From NCBI RefSeq assembly GCF_023806635.1, contig NZ_JAMTDQ010000063.1, forward strand, positions 28,642 to 92,641: a stretch of DNA of 64,000 nt, in the 5' to 3' direction. Of this stretch, positions 27,731 through 36,197 are shown in pieces. Under the pieces are notes generated by a model, which did not search any database, was not told where the DNA came from, and saw only the letters and a list, made by a program, of their open reading frames with translations. Positions within the stretch are counted from its first letter, which is position 1, and the number at the start of each line of letters is the position of its first letter. The position numbers were made by a program, and so were the translations under genes. Source of the DNA: Accumulibacter sp. Its GTDB lineage: Bacteria > Pseudomonadota > Gammaproteobacteria > Burkholderiales > Rhodocyclaceae.

Positions 27731-29290
27731 ATGGATGAACTGCTTCGACAGGCTATCGCCGTCCTGCGCGGAATGTGGCAGCGCCGCTGGCTGGGAATCA
27801 TCGTCGCCTGGATCGTGGGTCTCGCCAGCGTCGTGGCGGTGATTGCCATCCCCGACAAGTATGAGGCTTCGGCCCGTGTCTATGTCGACACGCAGTCGAT
27901 CCTGAGACCGCTGATGTCGGGTCTGGTCACACAGCCCAACATCGACCAGCAGGTGAACATGCTGAGCCGCACCCTGATCACCCGCCCAAACGTCGAGAAG
28001 CTGATCAGAATGGCTGATCTCGATCTGAAGGTCCAGTCGCGGTCGGAACGCGAAAGTCTCATCGAAGGGCTGATGTCCGCGCTGAAGATCAACAACACCT
28101 CGCGGGACAACATCTATACGATCACTTATCGGGATACCAATCCGGAGAGCGCGAAGCGGGTTGTGCAGTCGCTGGTGTCGATCTTCGTCGAATCGAACTT
28201 GGGTGATGCGCGCAAGGACACGGAGTCGGCACGCAAGTTTCTCGACAAGGAGATCACGCAGTACGAGAAGAGGCTCGAGGAGGCGGAGGCGCGCCTGAAG
28301 GAGTTCAAGATCCGCAACATGGCAACCCAGAGCGCCGAGGGCAAGGACTACTTCGCGCGCTTGACTGCCGCCGGCGCTCTGCTCGAGCAGAGCAAGCTGC
28401 AGTTGCGCGAGGCCGAGCAGTCGCGCGACACGCTCAAGCGGCACATCGTCGGTGACGAGCCCTCGCTCATGCCGGATCCGGCGCAGGAGTCCATCGCCGG
28501 CATCTCGGTTCCTGAACTGGATGCGCGCATCGATGCCTTGCAAAGGAATCTCGATGGTTTGCTGCAGCGTTACACCGACCAGCATCCCGATGTCGTCAGT
28601 GCGCGCCGTCTGATCAAGGAACTGGAGGACCAGAAGCGGCAGGAGGTTGCTGCCCGTCGCAAGGCGGCAGCCACCAATCCGGCTGCGTCGCTGAGCGGCA
28701 ATCCGGCGCAGCAGCAACTGAAGCTGACGCTTTCCGAGGCCGACGCGAATGTCGCCGCCTTGCGCACCCGCGTCGCCGAATATCAGGCTCGCTACGACCG
28801 TCTCTCCGAGTCAGCGAAGATGATGCCGCAGATCGAAGCCGAGTTTGCCCAGCTCAATCGCGACTACGAGATCAACAAGAAGAACTACGAACAGCTGGTG
28901 CAGCGGCGTGAGTCGGCCAGCATGGGAAGCGAGATGGAGAACGCCGCTGGCGTTGATTTCCGGCTGATCGATCCTCCGCGGGCCTCGCCGAAACCGGTGG
29001 CACCGAACCGGACCCTCTTCCTGCCGTTGACCCTGCTGCTCGCCTTGGGTGCCGGCATCGCTGCCACCTTTGCCACGAGTCAGTTGCGCCCGGTTTTCTT
29101 CGATGCGCGGTCGTTGCGCGAAACGAGCGGCCTGCCGTTGCTGGGGACCGTGACGCTGCTGGTCGACGACGCGCGCAAGCAGCGCGAGCGGAAGGACATG
29201 CTGCGCTTCGCGGCAGCTTGCCTGACGCTGGTCGGCGCCTATGGGGCCGGTCTGCTTGCGTTGTTTCTCATTTCCGTCCGTACTGCCTGA
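27731..29290 (+). CDS. XrtA-system chain-length determinant (Wzz-like)
   Basis: Inner-membrane polysaccharide co-polymerase controlling chain length. The 519-aa product has a transmembrane segment at about 17-38, a long periplasmic region with helices and coiled coil (about 170-400, e.g. KFLDKEITQYEKRLEEAEARL), the PxxP-type RASPKPVAPNRTLFLP before a second segment at about 430-450, and a further hydrophobic segment near 493-515. It has no fused kinase domain; the kinase is the next gene. ATG 27731 lies 106 bases after the export gene. Confidence 0.92.
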   Translation: MDELLRQAIAVLRGMWQRRWLGIIVAWIVGLASVVAVIAIPDKYEASARVYVDTQSILRPLMSGLVTQPNIDQQVNMLSRTLITRPNVEKLIRMADLDLKVQSRSERESLIEGLMSALKINNTSRDNIYTITYRDTNPESAKRVVQSLVSIFVESNLGDARKDTESARKFLDKEITQYEKRLEEAEARLKEFKIRNMATQSAEGKDYFARLTAAGALLEQSKLQLREAEQSRDTLKRHIVGDEPSLMPDPAQESIAGISVPELDARIDALQRNLDGLLQRYTDQHPDVVSARRLIKELEDQKRQEVAARRKAAATNPAASLSGNPAQQQLKLTLSEADANVAALRTRVAEYQARYDRLSESAKMMPQIEAEFAQLNRDYEINKKNYEQLVQRRESASMGSEMENAAGVDFRLIDPPRASPKPVAPNRTLFLPLTLLLALGAGIAATFATSQLRPVFFDARSLRETSGLPLLGTVTLLVDDARKQRERKDMLRFAAACLTLVGAYGAGLLALFLISVRTA

Positions 29291-29299
29291 GGAAAACCG

Positions 29300-30298
29300 A
29301 TGAGCCTCATTGAACAAGCGGCGAAACGTCTCGAGCAGCTGCGCAAGGCTGGGGTTTCCGTACATGGTCCGACATCGGACGATGATCAGGGGCCCACGGA
29401 CGGGGGGGGCGAGACCCGCGTGCCGAGCGCCGCCGCATCATTGGAGCTTGGCCCGTCCGCTGCGTTGGCCAGTGTCGCAGCGGCAACCCGGGGTGCGGCC
29501 CCGGTCGCCACTGCAGCACCGCCACCGGCACCTGCGCCGGTGTCGCGGCGTGTCGAGATCGACCTGCAGGCGCTCGCGGCCCGCGGTCTGATGAGCCCCG
29601 ATGCGCCACGCTCGCAACTGGCGGACCAGTTCCGCGTCATCAAGCGGCCGCTGATCGCCAACGCCATGGGCCGAGGAGTTGCTCCTTTGAAGCGTGGCAA
29701 CCTGATCATGGTGACGAGCGCGCTGTCGGGTGAGGGCAAGAGCTTCACGGCGATCAATCTGGCGATCAGTATCGCCATGGAGCTCGACAATACGGTCATG
29801 CTGGTCGATGCCGATGTACCCAAGCCGTCGGTGTTGAAAATGCTGGGTGTTGAGCCGGCGCGCGGTCTGCTCGATGTGCTGACCGATCAATCGGTGGAAC
29901 TCTCGCAGGTGCTGCTGCGTACCAACGTCGAGAAGCTGAGCATCCTGCCGAGCGGTATGCAGCACGCGCGCGCAACCGAACTGCTGGCCAGCGCGGCGAT
30001 GGCGCAGATGCTTGACGAGATGGCCAGTCGCTATCCGGACCGGATCATCATTTTCGACTCGCCGCCGCTGTTGATGACCACGGAATCGCGGGTCCTGGCC
30101 AGCCACATGGGCCAGGTGGTGGTGGTGGTGAAGGCCGCAAGCACCGCCCGTAGCGATGTCAAGCATGCTCTGATGACGATCGATTCGTGCCCGGTGAAGC
30201 TGATGCTGCTCAATCAGGCGCGGAGCGTGTCGCAGGACGGATATGGCTACGGTTATGGCTATGGGTATGGCTATGGTTATGGTTCCGAAGGTGCTTGA
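29300..30298 (+). CDS. XrtA-associated tyrosine autokinase with Tyr-Gly tail
   Basis: Bacterial tyrosine kinase partner of the chain-length determinant. The 332-aa product has a low-complexity Ala/Pro N terminus (about 30-90) and then a MinD/CpsD-like kinase domain: Walker A SGEGKSFTA, Walker A' VMLVDADVPKPS, Walker B IIIFDSPPLL. The C terminus is a run of seven Tyr-Gly pairs followed by SEGA; C-terminal tyrosine clusters are the autophosphorylation sites in such kinases. It starts nine bases after the wzz-like stop with GAGGAAAACC. Confidence 0.93.
   Translation: MSLIEQAAKRLEQLRKAGVSVHGPTSDDDQGPTDGGGETRVPSAAASLELGPSAALASVAAATRGAAPVATAAPPPAPAPVSRRVEIDLQALAARGLMSPDAPRSQLADQFRVIKRPLIANAMGRGVAPLKRGNLIMVTSALSGEGKSFTAINLAISIAMELDNTVMLVDADVPKPSVLKMLGVEPARGLLDVLTDQSVELSQVLLRTNVEKLSILPSGMQHARATELLASAAMAQMLDEMASRYPDRIIIFDSPPLLMTTESRVLASHMGQVVVVVKAASTARSDVKHALMTIDSCPVKLMLLNQARSVSQDGYGYGYGYGYGYGYGSEGA
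30242..30283 (+). repeat. Tyr-Gly hexanucleotide repeat encoding the kinase tail
   Basis: Seven consecutive codon pairs TAY-GGN, 42 bases in all, make the last seven Tyr-Gly units of the autokinase. The hexamers differ at third positions (TATGGC, TACGGT, TATGGG, TATGGT), so it is a degenerate microsatellite. Copy-number change by multiples of six would keep the frame and change the number of phosphorylatable tyrosines. Confidence 0.9.
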
Positions 30299-31868
30299 GG
30301 TCGCGGCATGCCCTGGCGACGCTGCGAGGCTTGCTGCGCCGTCAATTTCCGCTTGCCTGCAGCCTGCGCGCCCGCCCCTGCCGGTGGCCTGCATGCTCGT
30401 CGTGCTGGCGCTGCCGGCGCACGCAGAGAACTGGACCATCACGCCGAACATCGCGATCGGCGGGACGCTGACCAACAACCTGTATCTGACATCGACGAAC
30501 CGTACCAGCGATCTGGTGACCTCGATCACGCCGGGCATCTCGATCGACGGCCGGGGGGCACGCGCCAATCTTCGACTGGGCTACGGGATCACACAGAACA
30601 TCTACGCGCGCGAGTCTTCGGAGAACAACCGGCAGCAGAGTCTCGTTGCTGCCGGGACGCTGGAGGCGGTCGAGGACTGGCTGTTCGTCGACGCCAGCTC
30701 GACGATCTCGCAGCAGTACCTTTCCGCTTTCGGTCCGGTCGCCCCCTCCAACGTCAACATCAACCGCAACCGCACCGAGACCTTCTATTACTCACTTTCG
30801 CCGTACATCCGGGGCCGTCTGCTCTCGTCTGCCGACTACCTGCTGCGCTACACGGTCAGCGGGACCAATCCGGACTCGTCGGCGGTGTCCAACACGACGA
30901 CGAGTCAGTGGCTGGGGCGCATCAACGGCAATACGCGCTGGAGCGCGCTCAGCTGGTCGATCGACTACAGCAGCAACAGTGCCAACTACGATGTCGGCCG
31001 TGACCGTGAGGACACACGCTACGGCCTGACGCTGTCGTACCGTTTCAATCCTGAACTGCAGGTTTCGGCGATCTTCGGACGGGAGAGGACGAACCTCGTC
31101 AGCCTGCAGGAGGAGACAAACAATGACTCCGGCTTCGGTCTGCTGTGGACGCCAAGTCCGCGGACGAAGCTCGAGGGGCGAGTGACGCGGCGCTTCTTCG
31201 GCGACGGCTACAACGTTGCCTTCAGTCATCGCAGGCCGCTGTCGGCCATCTCCTACACGGCGAGCCGCGACGTCTCCTATCAGCCGGCCGGGGTCACGAA
31301 CACCGGTCAGGGGAGCAACTTCGATGCTTTCTACGCGATCGTCGCGGCGAACAATCCCGGTCTTGCTCCGGATGCGATCAGGGCGCAGGTCAACCAGATT
31401 CTGCTCGGCAGGGGTGTCCCGGCCGACGGCTCGGTAGTCAACGGCTACCTGACCAACCGACCGAACCTGCAGACGTCGCAGCAGATTACCTATGCGCTCC
31501 TCGGCGTGCGCAACACGCTGACCTTCAACGCGAGCGAGAGCCAGCAGCAGCCCCTGGGTGTGATCAGCGGCTTGACCGACGACTACTCGCTAGCCAATGA
31601 AGTGACCCAGCGCGGCTATGGCGTGATCTGGGGCCATCAGCTCACCGGGTTGTCGTCCTTGTCACTGTCGCTCAATCAACAGCGCAGCTTGGCTAAAGCA
31701 AGCGGTGCCGTGGACACGAAGACCACGGGTGCCTATCTCCTGTTCTCCACCTCGATCGGCCCTCGGACCAGCGCCAACGTTGGCGCCCGCCACGTGATTT
31801 CCGACGGTGGCGTCAATGCGGACTATACCGAGAGCGCCCTGACTGCCTCGCTATCGCACAACTTCTGA
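30279..31868 (+). CDS. XrtA-locus outer-membrane beta-barrel protein (TIGR03016-like)
   Basis: Predicted outer-membrane barrel of unknown exact role, always linked to XrtA polysaccharide loci and possibly a secretion pore. The mature part begins near AENWTITPNIAIGGTLTNNLYL and has many alternating amphipathic strands rich in Ser, Thr, Asn and Tyr, ending with an aromatic residue (LSHNF). A hydrophobic segment (VACMLVVLALPAHA) precedes it as the signal peptide. The start is uncertain: ATG 30279 and GTG 30291 both lie inside the kinase gene, in another frame, and neither has a ribosome site. Translational coupling to the kinase is likely. Confidence 0.83.
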   Translation: MVPKVLEVAACPGDAARLAAPSISACLQPARPPLPVACMLVVLALPAHAENWTITPNIAIGGTLTNNLYLTSTNRTSDLVTSITPGISIDGRGARANLRLGYGITQNIYARESSENNRQQSLVAAGTLEAVEDWLFVDASSTISQQYLSAFGPVAPSNVNINRNRTETFYYSLSPYIRGRLLSSADYLLRYTVSGTNPDSSAVSNTTTSQWLGRINGNTRWSALSWSIDYSSNSANYDVGRDREDTRYGLTLSYRFNPELQVSAIFGRERTNLVSLQEETNNDSGFGLLWTPSPRTKLEGRVTRRFFGDGYNVAFSHRRPLSAISYTASRDVSYQPAGVTNTGQGSNFDAFYAIVAANNPGLAPDAIRAQVNQILLGRGVPADGSVVNGYLTNRPNLQTSQQITYALLGVRNTLTFNASESQQQPLGVISGLTDDYSLANEVTQRGYGVIWGHQLTGLSSLSLSLNQQRSLAKASGAVDTKTTGAYLLFSTSIGPRTSANVGARHVISDGGVNADYTESALTASLSHNF

Positions 31869-31877
31869 TCGATCTGC

Positions 31878-32972
31878 ATGTACGAATCATTCTATGGCTT
31901 GAGCAGCAAGCCGTTCCAGCTCAACCCGGACCCTTCGTTCTATTTCGCCAGCAAGCAGCACCGACGTGCGATGGCCTATCTGGAGTATGGCCTCAATCAG
32001 AACGAAGGATTCATCGTCGTCACGGGTGAGGTGGGCGCTGGCAAGACGACGATCGTTCGTGGCCTGCTGAATGAGCTCGATTCCGAGAAGGTGGTCGCCG
32101 CACAGCTGGTGAGTACGCAGCTTGACGCCGAGGACACCTTGCGCATGGTGGCCGCCGCCTTTGGTGTCGGTGGCAGGAACTTGGGAAAATCGGAGACTCT
32201 GCTGGCCCTCGAGGCGTTTCTGGTCGATGTCACTCGCCAAGGCAAACGCTGCCTGCTGATCGTCGATGAGGCTCAGAACCTGACTGCGCGTGCGGTCGAG
32301 GAACTGCGCATGCTGTCGAATTTCCAGTTTGGTACCCAGGCCCTGCTGCAGAGCTTTCTGATTGGCCAGCCGGAGTTTCGCAGGATCATGCAGAGCCCGC
32401 AGATGCAGCAGCTGCGTCAACGCGTGATCGCCGCCTGCCATATCGGCCCCATGGACCAGGACGAGACGCAGGCCTACATCGAACATCGTCTGAAGTGTGC
32501 CGGCTCGACGGGATCGCCACGCTTCGATGCCGGCGCCTTTGAAGCCGTCTTCGAAGCCAGCGGTGGCGTTCCGCGGCGGATCAATGCCCACTGCGACCGC
32601 CTGTTGCTGGCCGGTTTCCTCACCGGCAAGAGCGGGTTTGTCCGTGGCGATGTGGAAGAGGTTGCGCGTGAACTGCGCGAGGAGACGCAGGCGGGTTCGA
32701 CCGTGGTGGTGGCCGGCAGCGGTGACGCCGCGCAACCGGCGGCACATCCGCAGCTGACCGACAGCGGCATCCTCGACATCGACCTGTCGCGCGTTACCCT
32801 CGATCGCAACACTGCCGACGAGGCTGCACGCGTCATCGCCGATCTGAAGAGCGGCCAGTCGGAGCAGCGTCTGATTCGCATCGAGCGCAGCATGTTCCGC
32901 CTTGAGCGGAACAACGCGGCGATCTTGTCGCTGCTGCAGCAACTGGTCGATGCGGTCCGGGTCAAGCAATGA
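31878..32972 (+). CDS. XrtA-associated AAA ATPase (ExeA/GspA-like)
   Basis: Cytoplasmic AAA ATPase found in XrtA loci. The 364-aa product opens MYESFYGLSSKPFQLNPDP, an ExeA/GspA-type N terminus. It then has Walker A GEVGAGKTT (about 50-58), Walker B LLIVDEAQNL and a QLRQRV arginine region. The C-terminal 100 residues are a helical coiled segment. The function in exopolysaccharide export is unproven; a role in assembling the export machine is inferred from relatives. It starts nine bases after the barrel gene and ends 12 bases before wecB. Confidence 0.92.
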   Translation: MYESFYGLSSKPFQLNPDPSFYFASKQHRRAMAYLEYGLNQNEGFIVVTGEVGAGKTTIVRGLLNELDSEKVVAAQLVSTQLDAEDTLRMVAAAFGVGGRNLGKSETLLALEAFLVDVTRQGKRCLLIVDEAQNLTARAVEELRMLSNFQFGTQALLQSFLIGQPEFRRIMQSPQMQQLRQRVIAACHIGPMDQDETQAYIEHRLKCAGSTGSPRFDAGAFEAVFEASGGVPRRINAHCDRLLLAGFLTGKSGFVRGDVEEVARELREETQAGSTVVVAGSGDAAQPAAHPQLTDSGILDIDLSRVTLDRNTADEAARVIADLKSGQSEQRLIRIERSMFRLERNNAAILSLLQQLVDAVRVKQ

Positions 32973-32984
32973 AAGGATATCGTC

Positions 32985-34157
32985 GTGGTCGATGAAACAT
33001 GGCCTGCGGGTCTCGGACCGATAGTCTGCATCGTCGGTGCGCGGCCGAATTTCATGAAGATGGCACCGATTCTGCGCGCGTTCGCAGCCCATCGCCCGCA
33101 ACTGCCTTCGTTGCTCGTCCACACCGGCCAGCATTACGATCGCGACATGAACGATCGGCTGTTCGACGATCTGCGGCTGCCGCGGCCTGATATCAATCTG
33201 GAAGTCGGCTCCGGCACGCATGCGGTGCAGACGGCTGAGGTGATGCGTCGCTTCGAGCCCGTGCTCGACGCACAGAGGCCGGCCTGCGTGCTCGTTGTCG
33301 GCGACGTCAACTCGACCCTCGCCTGTGCCCTCGTCTGCGCCAAGAAGGATGTGGCCGTGGTGCACGTCGAGGCCGGCCTGCGCAGCCACGATCGCCGCAT
33401 GCCGGAAGAGATCAACCGGCTCCTGACCGACCAGATTGCCGACCGGCTCTACACGACCGAGCGTGGTGCGCACCTGAATCTCCAACGCGAAGGGGTGGCG
33501 GCAGAGCGCGTGTGCTTCGTCGGCAACGTCATGATCGACTCCCTGCTGGCCAATAGCCAGTTCGCACCGCCCGCCACGAAGACGCTGCAGCTCGCAGGTG
33601 TGGACGCGCGGATTGTCGATGGTGCTCCCGGCTACGCCGTCGTGACGCTGCATCGACCGTCGAACGTCGATCGGCTGGAGTCGCTGCGACCGCTGCTGCA
33701 CGTCTTGCGCGAGGTTTCGGAGCGGCTGCCGCTGATTTTCGCCATGCACCCGCGAACGCGCGCCAACATGGAGCGTTTTGGTCTGCAGGATGTGCTGCGC
33801 AGCCCGCGCATCGTCATCCTGCCCCCACAAGGGTATCTGGAGATGCTGGGTCTGCTCAAGGGGGCGACGCTCGTGCTCTCGGATTCCGGCGGCCTGCAGG
33901 AGGAAAGCACGGCCCTTGGCGTGCCCTGCCTGACGGTGCGAGAGAACACCGAGCGACCGATCACCGTCGAAGAGGGAACCAATACGCTGGTGGGCAGCGA
34001 TCCTGACGCGATTCGCTCCGGCGTCGACGAGATCCTGGGCGGATCCGGCAAGAGCGGTCGGGTCCCGGAGTTCTGGGATGGCCGGGCGGCCGAAAGGATC
34101 GCTGCCGACCTCGCCGCGTGGCTGCTGGCACGGCACCAGCCGCAGGCCTCGCTCTAG
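32985..34157 (+). CDS. wecB: UDP-N-acetylglucosamine 2-epimerase (non-hydrolysing)
   Basis: Interconverts UDP-GlcNAc and UDP-ManNAc to supply an N-acetylmannosamine-type precursor. The 390-aa product has the family sequence GARPNFMKMAPILRAF, HTGQHYD, VVHVEAGLRS, the catalytic HRPSNVD region and SDSGGLQEES near residue 300. GTG 32985 has AAAGGA 8 bases upstream, overlapping the end of the ATPase gene. The product would feed either a ManNAc or ManNAcA residue; the AlgD-like dehydrogenase downstream makes a mannuronate instead. Confidence 0.95.
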   Translation: MVDETWPAGLGPIVCIVGARPNFMKMAPILRAFAAHRPQLPSLLVHTGQHYDRDMNDRLFDDLRLPRPDINLEVGSGTHAVQTAEVMRRFEPVLDAQRPACVLVVGDVNSTLACALVCAKKDVAVVHVEAGLRSHDRRMPEEINRLLTDQIADRLYTTERGAHLNLQREGVAAERVCFVGNVMIDSLLANSQFAPPATKTLQLAGVDARIVDGAPGYAVVTLHRPSNVDRLESLRPLLHVLREVSERLPLIFAMHPRTRANMERFGLQDVLRSPRIVILPPQGYLEMLGLLKGATLVLSDSGGLQEESTALGVPCLTVRENTERPITVEEGTNTLVGSDPDAIRSGVDEILGGSGKSGRVPEFWDGRAAERIAADLAAWLLARHQPQASL

Positions 34158-34174
34158 GCGGCGGGGAGCGGGAG

Positions 34175-35035
34175 ATGGCGGTCCGGCCGATCACCAACGC
34201 CCTGACGATCGACGTCGAGGATTACTTCCAGGTGTCCGCCCTGGCCCCGTACATCCCGCGGCACGAGTGGCCGCAGCGCCCCTGCCGGGTGGAACGGAAC
34301 GTCGAGCGGATTCTGCTGATGCTCGACGAGAGCCGGGTCCGGGCGACCTTCTTCACGCTCGGCTGGATTGCCGAGCGCTACCCGCAACTGGTGAAGCGGA
34401 TCGCTGCTGCCGGGCATGAAGTCGCCAGCCACGGCTTCGGTCACGAGCGCGCCAGTGATCTCAGCCGGGCCGCGTTTGCCGCCGACATCCGGCGTGCCAA
34501 GGCGCTTCTCGAGGATGTTTCGGGCCAGCGGATCCGGGGCTACCGGGCGCCTAGCTTTTCGATCGGGGCGGACAACCTGTGGGCATTCGAGTGCCTGGCC
34601 GAGGCAGGCCACCAGTACAGTTCAAGCATCTATCCGATCCGCCACGATCACTACGGAATGCCGGATGCGCCGCGTTTCGCGCATCGCGTGCAGCACGGCC
34701 TGCTCGAGCTGCCGGTGACGACCGCCCGCTTCCTCGATCGCAACTGGCCGGCCAGTGGCGGTGGCTACTTCCGGCTGCTGCCCTATGCTCTGTCGCGCTG
34801 GCTGTTGCGGCAGGTGAACCAGCGCGATGGGCAGCCGGCGATCTTCTACTTCCATCCGTGGGAGATCGACGCCGCGCAACCGCGCATTCCGGGACTCAGC
34901 TTCAAGACGCGTTTTCGCCACTACGTGAACCTGCAGCATACCGAAGGTCGGTTACGACGACTGCTGGCGGACTTTCGCTGGGGTCGCATGGACGAGGTCT
35001 TCCTCGGCGCCGGCATTGGCGGAGCGACTGCATGA
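34175..35035 (+). CDS. NodB-type polysaccharide deacetylase, DUF3473 subfamily
   Basis: Predicted deacetylase of the XrtA locus. The 286-aa product starts with ALTIDVEDYFQV (catalytic Asp pair), has VASHGFGHERAS (His-His metal ligands), GYRAPSFSI and a C-terminal FYFHPWEIDAAQPRIPG segment, which is DUF3473. No signal peptide is visible, so the site of action, cytoplasm or export complex, is unsettled. ATG 34175 has GGGGAGCGGGAG; the frame from 34118 is not supported. It overlaps the next gene by ATGA. Confidence 0.93.
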   Translation: MAVRPITNALTIDVEDYFQVSALAPYIPRHEWPQRPCRVERNVERILLMLDESRVRATFFTLGWIAERYPQLVKRIAAAGHEVASHGFGHERASDLSRAAFAADIRRAKALLEDVSGQRIRGYRAPSFSIGADNLWAFECLAEAGHQYSSSIYPIRHDHYGMPDAPRFAHRVQHGLLELPVTTARFLDRNWPASGGGYFRLLPYALSRWLLRQVNQRDGQPAIFYFHPWEIDAAQPRIPGLSFKTRFRHYVNLQHTEGRLRRLLADFRWGRMDEVFLGAGIGGATA

Positions 35036-36117
35036 AGATGGGCAGCGACGAAGTCTCGGGGGTTGCCGCGGCGACGGCTCCACTCGTGGTCAGGCGCCTG
35101 CAGGTGGGCGATGTGGCCGCGGTCGCGCGTTGGGAAGCGTTCGTCGCAGAGTGTCCACAAGCGACCTTCTTTCATCGTGCTGGTTGGCAGCGAGTCATTG
35201 CCGACGTCTTCCGCCATCCGACGTACTTTCTCTATGCCGAACGGGCAGGGCGTGTCGAGGCGGTCCTGCCGCTGGCCCACGTGAAGAGCATGCTTTTCGG
35301 CAACGCCTTGGTGTCGCTGCCCTTCGCCGTGTACGGGGGGGTCGCTGCCGACAGCCAGGATGCTGCCCGGATGCTCGAAGAGGAGGCACAAGCGCTGGCG
35401 CGGCGCCTCGGTGTCGATCACCTGGAACTGCGAAACGTGCGGCAGCGTCATCCGGAATGGCCGCAGCAGAACCTCTACGTCAGGTTTCGGCGAACCATCG
35501 CCCCGGAACCGGAGGCCAACATGCTGGCGATTCCACGCAAGCAGCGGGCGATGGTCCGCAAGGGAATGAAGAGCGGTCTGCGCAGCGAAATCGATGCCGA
35601 CAGCCGGCGCTTCTTTGCGCTCTACGCGGACAACGTCCATCGCCATGGCACTCCTGCCTTGCCCCGGCGCTACTTCGATCAGTTGCTGCAGGTCTTCGCC
35701 GGCAGCTGCGACATCATGACGGTGGTCGATGCAGCCGGACGCCCGGTGAGCAGTGTCCTCAGCTTCTACTTCCGTGACGAGGTTCTGCCCTATTACGCGG
35801 GCGACGAGCCGTCGGCACGTCATCTGGCAGCCAACGACTTCAAGTACTGGGAGTTGTTGCGTCGTGCCTGTGAGCGTGGCCTGAAGGTTTTTGACTACGG
35901 CAGGAGCAAGCGGGATACCGGCTCGTACTCCTTCAAGAAGAACTGGGGGTTCGAGCCCGAGCCGCTGTTCTACGAGTACTGCCTTTATCGTCGCGAGGCG
36001 GTGCCGCAGAACAACCCGTCGAACACCAAGTACCGCCTGCTGATCAACACTTGGCAGCAGCTGCCCATTGGTCTGGCCAACTGGCTCGGGCCGTTCATCG
36101 TTCGCAATCTCGGTTGA
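35032..36117 (+). CDS. XrtA-locus FemAB-like acyl/aminoacyl transferase
   Basis: GNAT-fold FemAB-type protein of 361 aa with two N-acyltransferase-like halves. Seen: SFYFRDEVLPYYAGDEPS and KVFDYGRSKRDTGSYSFKKNW, the latter resembling the FemAB C-terminal core. FemAB proteins transfer amino acids from tRNA to peptidoglycan; the XrtA type may add an aminoacyl or acyl group to the polysaccharide or its carrier, which is inference. It overlaps the deacetylase stop (ATGA) and precedes xrtA by 80 bases. Confidence 0.92.
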   Translation: MKMGSDEVSGVAAATAPLVVRRLQVGDVAAVARWEAFVAECPQATFFHRAGWQRVIADVFRHPTYFLYAERAGRVEAVLPLAHVKSMLFGNALVSLPFAVYGGVAADSQDAARMLEEEAQALARRLGVDHLELRNVRQRHPEWPQQNLYVRFRRTIAPEPEANMLAIPRKQRAMVRKGMKSGLRSEIDADSRRFFALYADNVHRHGTPALPRRYFDQLLQVFAGSCDIMTVVDAAGRPVSSVLSFYFRDEVLPYYAGDEPSARHLAANDFKYWELLRRACERGLKVFDYGRSKRDTGSYSFKKNWGFEPEPLFYEYCLYRREAVPQNNPSNTKYRLLINTWQQLPIGLANWLGPFIVRNLG

Positions 36118-36197
36118 GCGACCCCGGGCACGGTCTCATGCTGCCACAGGTCGAAGCCAGTCGTTTCATGCCCATCCATGCCTGTTGAGAGTCCCAA

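Noticed and set aside
31887-34136. Minus-strand open frame opposite the XrtA ATPase and wecB (about 749 codons)
   Set aside because: Antisense shadow of two well-supported genes; composition and lack of motifs argue against a gene.
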